From Trichobilharzia szidati (taxonomy: Eukaryota; Platyhelminthes; Trematoda; Strigeidida; Schistosomatidae), in the NCBI GenBank assembly GCA_944472155.2, contig OX235273.1, positions 35,499,204 to 35,563,203 on the forward strand: 64,000 nucleotides of DNA, read 5' to 3'. Each line of letters starts with the position of its first letter. The stretch's first letter is position 1. The notes under the pieces are model-generated. The model was not told where the DNA came from. It ran no database searches and saw only the letters and a program-made list of their open reading frames with translations. Position numbers and translations under genes: made by a program. Below are positions 23,093-35,000 of this stretch, piece by piece.

Positions 23093-26000
23093 CTGGAATA
23101 ACGGCTAGAATACTGAAACCGCTCAGAATAGACGTTATCAACCTATACAATCACTTCATTCATCAATATTATGCAGACCAAAAGCAAACCAATAATAAAA
23201 GAAGAAGCAAGTATCAACACCACCCACAAAATAAATTGCATCAATTGTTAAAAGTTAAGTGTTGGTCAAAGTGGGCGTCTTCTTCGAATCGAAAATCCAA
23301 AAGTATAAGCTAGCCGTCAAAAGACACGATATTTTGCGTCGGTGGCACAGTGGTTAGGACTCTCGCCGACCATGCACATGGTCAGGGGTTCGATCCCCTG
23401 CCGACGCACACCCGATATCTATGGTTGGCCTGTAAATTTGGGCTACCGATATCCATGCTGAAAATTCCATACTTGTACTGAAAATACGGTGTGGAATCAA
23501 GCAGTAATCAAAATGAAAAATAAAAAAACAAAAAATAAAAATAAATATTTTCTTGCATATCTATGCATGTGTAGACAAGACAACTATGAACACACTGATT
23601 TGACTAAGGAGAAAACGTAGACATTTTAAACAGCATAGACACTAAAATGCCCGGGGATTCGTAGAAGCCTTCTACTCAGATGACGAGACTGTTAACAGAC
23701 ACATTATTGGTATTCGATGGTTGGAGGTAATCGGCCAGCCACATAGGAAGCCCTGCTTGAATCTAGGTTTCGTGCTAGTTGGCACTCATCAGCAAGGTGT
23801 ATCTGCAACCTCGAAGAAGCTTATGTCCCATCTGAGATTCGAACCAGCGTCACCTAGTGCTGTAGTCAGAGACGTTACCACTAGACCTCCTGTAGGACTG
23901 TACTGGGTATTTTTGATTGGACAGTGGTCATTAACTAGTGTAATGTGTGTGTCTAGTCCTATCTTTGGTGCAGACTGATTTCTATTAGACAAGTTTGCAA
24001 TGTGGCCACCATATTAGTTGGTTCGCCATCATGGTACACTGTGAATTGTTGGTATTATATGGTTGGACGAAATCGGCCACAAGAAGCTTGGACCTAGGTT
24101 CCGTGCTAGTTGGCACTTATCAAACAAATTAAATTCGAATTCAAAAAAAATGATCCATACAGAGGCAAATTAACAACCAATCACAGCAAAAGTTGTCAGG
24201 AGATATAATTATATTGTTCATGGAGAAATAATTCAAATAAAATTAGCCTCATATTAAAGCTTGAGCTGAAGATGTTGTCTTAGATGGCCAATGAAATCTT
24301 CACAATTAAATTTTCCCGCTCAATGACCGACTTTACTGAAAGACTCGGTCTGTGTTAACATGTCAGCCCCTAGTATTTGACGCTCAAAAGATGCCTTGAG
24401 ATGAATAAGTTGCTGCTTAGGATAAAAGATGCGTGTTCGATTCCACTTCTAGTCACCACCATGTATATTTCAAGGTATCGTCGAAGTGTCCGTCCTAGGA
24501 ACTCACATATCAACACAGACCGAACATTTCCTTCCAACGGAATCATTTAATTAGAAATTGAAAAGGAGCAGTTTCATCCAATAATCACTGTACTGATCCA
24601 GTGGTCTAGTAAAGGATGTATTGGTTTTCGAAACGATGAGCGCTGCATTCAACTTCCAGTGGGAACACTATTTCTCACTGGGGATTACAGGTACATCCAG
24701 TTGGCGAGTCCCACGTGGGATAAAACTCATGTCCTGCCTGCATTCCACTGCTAGCCACGCAACAGGTGATTGATTATCTGACTTTGACAAGATTTTTCGA
24801 AGTATATAATTAAGCAGTAATGAATTATTGTATACTCTAACGCTTTGCATCTCTTTTCTTTATCACAGGGAATCATTGAAACCTTTCGGTGGAGGAAATT
24901 CATTCTTATATCAAATCCAACCAACATTCACTCGACTTGTCTGTAAGTCTGTAAAATTTTATTTCAATTTTGTGACAGAAATACAAATTAATATTTCAAA
25001 AGAAAAGCAGAGTTTGATAGATTTATAATTGAACTTTTGTTAGTGGGTCTCAGTGGTTCACCGGTAGGAGAGTACTCACCAACAACTCACGTAGTCCGGA
25101 TTAGACTCTTAGCTGATGCTTAGATAGTAGTAAGCTTGAAAGAGAGGGAAAGTTGGCAGGCGTGAGGCATTAAGAAAAACACCATCACTATAGGAACATA
25201 AAAAAGCTTAAAAACTAAAGCCTTATGTTCCCCTCAGAATGCAAAGGAATGAAAATAAGACCATCATTGGTCAAGTAGTTCCAACCGAATTGTTTCTAGA
25301 TTGTCTATATCAGCTTAGCCGATAGGAGTATCAGTTGCTGAGTAAGTCCCTTGTTTAACTTCAGTTGTTTAAGTAATGAATGCAATCATCGTATGAATAA
25401 TGTTGTCATTTTTGCTCCTTCGACCCAACGCCTGCCAAAAAATGATTAGGGAATTATCCTTTTTCTTCAGAATTTATGGGAATGATAGACATTCTAGTTG
25501 AAAATGTAAATCTAACCAAGAAACAAAGGGTTTTAAATCTCATTTCCTTAAATGCCTATTCATCATAGCTGTAATACCTTCTGCCTTACATAATGTCTTC
25601 GTTATTCAAAAGAAAATTTGAAGGGAAATTTGTGATTAGCAATCGAAATGAAAAGGAAAGGATTTAAAAATTCACTTAACAAAGCGAAAAATAGATGGGA
25701 TCAGGGTGGAAAATACCTTAGCCCGGACGGATTAGGGCTATGAAAGAAGGAGTGGTTGAAAAAGCATTTTCTCTATACAAAGCTCTGGCTCTTCTGTTTC
25801 GATGGCACTAGAGCTTCAGCATTACAGATGAGTCAGACACATAATAATTTTGGTGGCTTATTCTTCAACTTATAGATAACTTTAAAGGAAGAGGCTGTAG
25901 GAGATAAGACGACCAGTATCGACCAATTGTTCAATTATTAAGCTTCCAATAGCCTAACTTCCACCTCTTCGTAACCACGATCTAGGAAGAGGTAAATAGG

Positions 26001-29000
26001 CCTTGTTTATGACAATGTACAAGATTCTCTGCGCAATTTATTGTACAATATCTTCTCTTCAGCCAGGATTTTCGAGTAAGACAGCAATCCATAGTATGCC
26101 ATGTGACGCAATGCAGTCTGATCCGGAGCACAAACTAATCCCTTATGGTATTTCCCCTTCTTCTCCGGGAAATGTGTACTGGTAGGTTGGAAAGCCAGTA
26201 AAAAAAGTGTGCCTGAGTAGTTTTCCTCGACTCGAGGAAATAATTGAATGGTTAAGACAATCACAATTAGAGAAACTATGATGCACTGTGATATATGAAA
26301 ATCAAGGTGACTCAGCGATTTTTAGCAAACCGTCAGTTAAGTGTGATCATCATCGAAAAAAGGAAATCGCCCATGGATTCTATGGCTCACATATACTTAA
26401 TCTATGTGTTCCGAAAAAATTTATCGATTCCCTTTCCCTCTCTCCCTCCATGGCCTTCACCCCACCCTCACAAATCTAGAGTAATTTTCGCTCCCGGTAA
26501 CACTGGATAAGTGTAAATATTAGCTTTATTATCATACTATCTATTGACTGACTGACTGACTGACTGACTAACTGTTTTCAACGTAGAACTTTGCACAGAT
26601 GTACAGCAGTTCGAGTCGCCACACTCCCTCCTTGTAGCACACACCAACAGAAGAGAGATTCAAAAGAGATAGAGAGAGAATATAAACAGAGGTGTGAGGG
26701 GATAAAAATAGTAATAAGGGAGAATAGTAGGGTTTTATTAGATATGACAAATCACAGAGTGAATGCATCTACGCCAGCCATCGAGAACGACGATTTTGAG
26801 GCATTTCACCAAGTGTCTCCAGTCACCATTAGTTTTTACCATCCCAAGGACCCCAACCAGGCAGCACTCTACACATCCCTAAGTGCCTGCCTGGCCTAAA
26901 CTAACTCTTGTGGATTTGATTGGCCGATGAAGCCATGTTTTCGTTTGAACACCACTAGCTAACTCTTTTCCAATCTGATCCATCCTATGTCAGCTGCTAA
27001 CATTGCCCGTCGATGAAGGCAATGGGTGGCTAGATATGCGTAACTCCATGTCCAGTCCTGTAGCATCATCTTATATTTGACAGGAGCGAATCGCATAATC
27101 AAACTTTTGAAGATTGCTACTCAAGGTGTTCAGAAGACTCTGCACTTTGTCAGAGTATTCACCTAGAAGGGAAGGCTATATCATCTGCATATTCTAAGTC
27201 GACGAGACTATTCCCTGGTAATAAGTCAATCGCTGCGTCGCTGAAATTAGCTGGGGTATAGTCCATCAGTACATCTATGATGAAATTAAACAGAAATACT
27301 GTCTATTGTAACTGCATATATTTTAATCTTAAGTTTCACAACTTACTGGAAAAATTAAACACCATTATCATGTATTAAGGCGTCGGTGGCACAGTGTTAG
27401 AATGTTCGCCAAACCACATATGTGGTCCGGCTGGGGTTCAATCCCTGGTCGACTCACTGGTTTACCTCGCTAAGCCGGTGATAAGATTGGTGAAGAGGGA
27501 GAAAGGTTGGGAGTGAGACACTAGCAACCTCATCATCCCGTAAAACTAAATAGCACTGCTACCGAAACTTCAAACCACTAAGAACGTAAAGGGATGAAAT
27601 AAAAGCAATACAATTGTCATGAATTGAGTACTGGTCTAAATAACGAAAAATATTGTTTTCGATTAAATTCTCCTCTCTTCTGGTTCTTACAGATATAAAA
27701 AATATAGTATTTGTCATCATTGGGACAATTGGGACAGTTATGCGGTAGATACATATTTTTTAAGTAGTATAACAAATTAATAGTGATAGGGTGACAAAAT
27801 AAACATCATAAAGAAGTAGCCCTCTATGCTTCGGATCGAACAGCTCTACTTCATGTGATATACTTTAATTCGCTATTTTACTTGAAAATCGTGAATAAAG
27901 AGAAACTATTATGCAATAAATCACTCCGAGGATCCTGTACACTATGTAAACATTTTGTGTAGAATAAAGCTACTATTATTTTTACTGAACTGGGAAGCAT
28001 CGTTTCAACTACAGGCGGAACTGACGAGGATATGAAAGCAAGAATCGGAAAAGCAAGACTAGCTTTCACTACTCTCAAGTCTGTGTGGAGGTCAACAGCA
28101 ATCAGCATCAAAAATAAGATCCGGATTTTCAACTCCAATGTGAAGTCAGTGCTACTATACGGATCAGAGACTTGCACTGCGCGTCATGAAGAGCATCTCA
28201 AACAAACTACAGACCTTCATTAACAGTTGTCTTCACTCAATACTACTCAAGATCAGATGGCCAGAAAAGATCAGCAACAGGGAGGGATCTCTGGGAGCGA
28301 ACCAACACAGCAGGAACCGATTGTGAAACAAATAGGCAGGAAGAAATGGAGATGGATTGGCCATACTCTGAGGAAACCATCAAGTGACATCACTAGACAA
28401 GCCATTGCTCGAGTGGAACCCGAAAGGGAAGCGGCGAGTTGGTCGTCAGTGCTAGGGTGGGTGACTTGGAGGAGGTCATGTGAAGAGGAGATGAAAAGGT
28501 GTGGGCAGACTTGGAGCCAGGTGAAAACTCTAGCAGAGAACCGAATGCACTGGAGACGCACGGCTGAAGCCCTATGTTCCTCTAGGAATTAAAGGAAACA
28601 ATAATTATATAATAATTTTTACTGAAATTATTTCCAATGCAGATTTCATCATAAACCAACATCACTTACGGAGATTGTTGAAAACCAAAGAGCACTGAAA
28701 AGACGTTTCATTCCAGTCGGGGACTCTTCAGCAGTGCAAACCCACAACTCCCCCCACTCCACCAGGCATAGGACTCATGGCCCTTCAGGTTACGAGAACA
28801 AGCTCATTAATCACTCAGCCACTTGGGCTGGAAATTAATGACTTTCGGATTCTACCTTTATTAATTCGTGATACGAGGCTACCCTCATTTAGTGTCTTCG
28901 TTGAGACATAATAGACCTCACTGGTCATGACTTCGCAGTACAGTTTCAGCACATCCATCCATTAGCCGTCAATGAGCTGGAGATCGATATCTGAATTGAC

Positions 29001-32000
29001 TTCAAAGTAGATTTCGTCACGAACCGAGTTCGCTTCCTGGTGGGGTAACGAGTGTGGACTACTAATGAAGAGGAGTCAAGAACTAAGACGAAACAACTCT
29101 TCAACGCCTTCCTGTTGGCTTTCAACTATCTCTAACTGAGGTTGGTTCGTAACGAAATCTATGCTGAAATCCATCCAAATCCATAAAAAAAAATGCATAA
29201 TCTTACTGTAATTAATAATATTATTACTACTCACTCACATTTTAATGGTTCCTCTTTATTAACCTGTCTTCTTCCCCTCCTCATAACTAATTCCTTTTGT
29301 TATTATCGTTGAAGCTGGCAACTTAGGCACAGATTCTGGCATAATTTATGCAAACTTCAGTACAAAAACATCAAAACGTGGCCTACTTGTTGGACATCAA
29401 CCGTTGATTACACCTGTCATTGAAGTATCTGAAGATTTCAATGAAATCAAATATAATGCTGGTCTATCAATGCGGCTAACTTCAATTGAAGTTTGGGCAG
29501 CTGGTTCAGATCATCATATATCAAAGTTAAAAGATCAAAAACAATGGGAATCAAAAGAGGCAAGTTGATTTATAGTTTACAGTTTTGTGCCGATAACCAT
29601 ACACACACACACCTTTTTCCATTCTCTGCGTCCGGAAATCAATCGACGAAACTGTGAAATTACATCGACTGAGATGGTTAGGACATGTGCTACGTATGCC
29701 TAGTCATCGCCTTCCTCGACGGGCAATGTTAGCTGATATAGGGCCAGGCTGGAAAAGAGCTAGCGGCGGTCAAACGAAAACATGGCACCAGTCAATGAAA
29801 TCCACAACAGTTAGTCTAAGCCACGTAGGGAGATGTAGACTTCCTGGTTGGGGTCCTCGGGACGGTAAAAACCAATGGTTGGAAACTATCGGTGACATGG
29901 CTCAAAATCGTTCTCAATGGCTAGCTCAGATGCATCCACTCCTTGTGACTTATGATTTCCGATGAAACTGTTTTGTTCTCCGTTATTACTATTCTTTTGT
30001 CTCACACCTCTGTTTACTGTGTATATTATGCATTTCTCCTACTTTCTTCTCTTGCTTTTTGTGCTACATGGAGTGTGGCGACTTGAACTGCCGCACATAT
30101 ATGCAAAGTTCTATGTCGAAAACCGACTGACCGACCGATTCTCTGCGTTCCATCTGGAGTTTGATTAGCGATGATGATATTTTCGTGTTTACCGGGATGC
30201 GGTTGCTAGCCCCATATACAACCTACACTCTTTTCGCAGCTTACTACCGTCTAGGTGAGGTATAGCAGTGCGTCGGCGAAGCCAAGCCCTCTGGATGGGT
30301 CGCAAGCATTCAATCATCATACCCTCTACACACAATGATTAACAATGGTGACCACAGACAGCTTCATACAAACAAACTATTGATCATAAGGCTTTCTTTT
30401 TACATAGGTTGAATGCAATAAAATTGACTCGTATAGGAAACAGAAGGCGTAAACAATCAAGTCATGTGAAAGTTAAAAGTTTTAAATTACGTGGTACTTA
30501 ACACCACAAAGATATAAATTTGATAAGGTTAAAATTGCTATTGAGTGAGGAGAAAGGTGGTAGTTAACAAGTATGAAGAGGGTGTGAAAATGTACAAAAG
30601 GAGCATATGAGAGTGATAACAGTGAATTAATTATTGAAGCAAACTAAAAGTAAAATTAAAAAAAGAAAAAAGTCAAATTTTCTTTTTTACAGGGAACGAC
30701 TAGTGAAGAGGTTAAGACCAAGGTAGAATAAGAGACTGGACAAACTTTTTCTGTATACAGAGTTCGGGGTTGTATTGACGAATTGCTAGCGCCTCCGCCG
30801 TTCACAAAAACCGAAACCTGACGCCCATTGTACCATTTGGCCTCACCTTGTAGATGATCTTGAAAGACGACTCTGGTGGAGCTGCGTGGCCTGAGTTCAC
30901 CAAATGCCCGAGAATTGAGCTAGTAATTGTTTTACATTGTCCCTTTGCTAACCATGCCGGATAATGTTCAGAGATGCGTTTGGAAAGTGTGCGCTTTGTG
31001 CGGCCAATATAACTAGCTCCACACGAGCAGGGGAATTTATAAACACACATTTAAGTGGCCCAAAGCAGCAGTTTATCCTTCACACATCCATTGATCATTT
31101 GTCGACTGTAGAAATTGATACGTAGCTCAGTCATAAAGAAGGCTTTCCTCAGTGATCTTCACTAGTCGTTTCCTGTAAAAAAGGAAAATTTGATTTTTTT
31201 TCTTTTTAATTTTACTTTTAGTTTGCTTTCGCTTCAATAATTAATTCACTATTATCACTCTCATGTGCTCCTTTTGTACATTTTCACACCCTCTTAACAC
31301 TTGTTAAACTGACACTCAACTACCTTTATTCTCACTCAATTGCAATTTTAATCTTATCAAATTTCTATCTTTGTGCTGTTGATTACCGCGTAATTTACAA
31401 CTTTTAACTTTCGCTTCTAAAGCCACATCCAAGTAATTATATCAATTATGTCACTCTCTATTACTCAATAATGGACCACTATATATTTTTTGGTAAGTAT
31501 AAATACGACTGTACAATCAAGTCATATCTTGATAAAATGATGACAATGTATGTGTACATAACGTACATCTTCAATTCATAATATACTGGTTATTTATTCC
31601 ATTTGTTGTATGACCTGAACCGACATGTTCGGTCTTTATTGACATGTCGGCTCTTAGGAAGGGTGATGATGATTGGGGATTAAGCATATTTTTGCATAAA
31701 ATCATATACTACTGATTAATTGAGATGAGTAGTTGTATCCCATTCATATCAACTACTAACAGTGCTTGATAGTAGGCAGATTAGATTGAGGTGATCTAAA
31801 CACACCAAGCAAACGTTTCACTTGTTTGCAGCTGTGAGCTCATCATCAGTGTACCCAGTCTTCAGTCAGCCCAGGAAGCAGAATCAGTTCAAACCATACA
31901 CCTGATTTCTGGTCAGCTGCTTGAGCGCGAACTGGTGATGATATCATGAATCAAATTCACTACTTGGAAATTAATTCAATTATAGCTAGCCAGAAATTGG

Positions 32001-35000
32001 GTGTGGTTTGAACCGACTAGCTAGTAAGCACTGCTGGTTGATATGGGTGGAATGCAATTACTCGTCCCAGTCAACCAGTAGTATATTGTTTCACGCATTT
32101 ATGTTTGCTTTCTTGATCATTACTTATGATCCCAAACAGATCACATATATTGTGCAATCTGAGTAATTTGATTTCCAAAGGAAAATTTGGGCAAAAATTT
32201 CATCCCTCGAACTGTGTACATTGCAACATGGATAAATAACTTGCAAAACTGAGAATCAACTCAAGGTAATTTGGCGGATGTGGTGATGAGTCCCAAACAG
32301 GACGAAATGCACATACTAAAGTCTACTGCTGGTGGTGATCTTCTACTAAATTTATCCAGATTTAATAGTTTGAAAACAAATTCGGATACTGGGTATATAT
32401 GATATTCTGTCAGGTGAACCTGTCAAGGAATCAACGTTAGGCAAAATTATTAATATCCTATAGATAGTCTATTTGACCACTGAGGAGAAATCCACTGGAA
32501 CTAGGGAAATTTGAAAAGTCCTCGTCTATAGGTGGTCTATACAATGCTATGCAATCAAGCCACAACATTTATAAAAAAATCATCATAATGGATGTCTTAT
32601 GTTAGTTACATACACTTCATATTAAATAGAATCCAAATTGTCTGAATAGGAATAACAACTAAGGCAGAATTTGATCTGCACCCAATACCTCTTCGTATAA
32701 ATCGACAAAATCAATCCAGTTGTAATAAAGCAATTTCATTAAGTAAACACATCATGTTTTTATAATTCATATATTCATCAATGTCAACAATCTGCAAATT
32801 ATTTTTTGTTATTTTTATCGATTCATCCAATTAATAACGTAAAAACACTATCTCATGCTGAAGAACTATGGTTAAGTTACTATGTATACAAGCTGAGATT
32901 TTGTAAATTCCAGCTTTAGTAATATTACTTTTGTATTTTTAATATTTCTCTTGTGCGTTGAAGTTTTTTGTAGCAGTTTGATTGGTTATCTGGGGGGTAG
33001 GGTCCCTCAAGCCCCAAGCTTAACTCCCCTCATTCTTTTCCCGGGTTCGGGATCGGCTAGAAAACTAGGCAAGGCGAAAACCGACAAAAATGGCTGAAGA
33101 AGCAGCAAGCAGCGAAGACAGGACTCTGGGCAAACATAGAGAAGACGGAGGTGATTAAGGTAATTAACCAACCAACCAATCAACAGCAACAAAAACAACA
33201 ACCGGTGCCAATCACCATCAATAGGAGAGATTTAACAGAGGTTACTTCTATTCACTTATCTAGAATGCATTGCTTCAACCACAGGCGCATAACGGATGAA
33301 GATGTTAAAGCCAGAATTGGGAATGACAAGATACGCCTTCATCAATTTGAAATCAGTTTGGAAATCCTCTGCACTTCACTTCAGCATAAAGAACAAGATT
33401 CGGATTTCTAACACTAATGTGAATTCAGTCACTTCTTTCATAGGGGCCAGAAACTTGCACTGCGTGTCACAAAAAGCATTTCCAACAGGCCACAGCATAC
33501 TTTTGTCGATAGCTGCCCGCTTCACTGGCTCTACACTAAAGATAAAATGGCCGACCAGAAAGAATCAGCGATAAGAAACTCTGGCAACAAACCAACCAAG
33601 ATCCGATTGCTCAACAAATATGTAGGAGAAAATGGAGATGGATCGGGCATACGCTGACTCATCCCAGAGAACCGGATCACTTGGAACCACCACACACAAA
33701 CACAAACAATTCAACACATCTGTCTTTTATATAATACCAATAGCATACTGTTATTCCATTTTAATAGCTTCATCGTAAAATCGTGTAGTTGTGTAACAGC
33801 ATGTGATCATTTCTATTATAGTTTGTTGGATAATAATAATCCTGATGACTGCTATGTTCATGCTTAAGTTGTTGCTTGAACTCTCAGTTACGCGGAAGAG
33901 AGATCTCTCATTTACGCCAGGCTATGAGTCACACAGATTTGGTGTATAAGGACTGAGGATACTACCATCAAATTGCTTAGTGAGTTGAAGTTGATTTGAA
34001 ATAGGACTTGAACTCGAGATCCATTGGCTATAAGTCAAGTGTTTAAAGTTACTCACTAGCCAGAATTTTTAATAAATAACAATAAAAATTGAATGTATTT
34101 GTTGTTGTTTATTTTATTTTGTCTTTTGAGTGAAGATGCCCAATTAGGAATTTCAAAAAACTGTTTAATAGTGAACAAAGAATATTACGTTCAGTAACTG
34201 TTTGCTCATCAAGTTCTGTTGCTATATATCCATAGCAGTTAAAGGATAATTGACTTTTTTTCTAAAAAAAAAATACCATCGAATCTACAGATTACAGTTC
34301 AAAGGCATGCGTATATATGATAATGCGCATCAATACAACACTAAATTGTATATCAGATGAAGTAATAAAAATAATGAGAAACTTGTGATTTTAAAATTCC
34401 TTAGCAGGTTGAGGTATCAGTAGTGGCTGGATCTGTTTGTTTTGTGCTCATAGTTCTGGTTTTATTTTAAGCAAATTGTTATAGCTTCTGATGTTTGGAG
34501 TATTCGACGTCTAGAATCCATTAGAAATCTTTTTGGTGTATGATAGATAATAGAAAAAGACTCTTCAGTACCGGCTTCATGGTGTTTTTGCACCATCTAT
34601 TCTTTTATCTATCAATTCAGCTACTCCTTTATAGCCAGTTATATTGGCCATTACTCTAGGAATGTGGTTTTTCCTCCTCGAGAACACCTACCAGTGTTGT
34701 AGTTGAATAAAAGTGTAATATACACCATCAAGAGTTCGATATTAGACCATCTACTCCAAGTAGGTCACAAAACCAACACTAGAGAGAAGCTTTTTCTATT
34801 ATCTATGCAGGCACGGAATAAATTGCCGAGGGTCTATGCAGACATTGGAAACGCCAAACAACAGAGTCCATCGCAATTCATTTGTAAAAGAAATAGATCC
34901 TGCTACCGATTTTGTTACTTTGACCCTGGTATCAAATCTATAAATTCTTAAATTCTCTGTTACTTTTCCTTAGTTTATCTGATATTCATTTTAGCATTGC

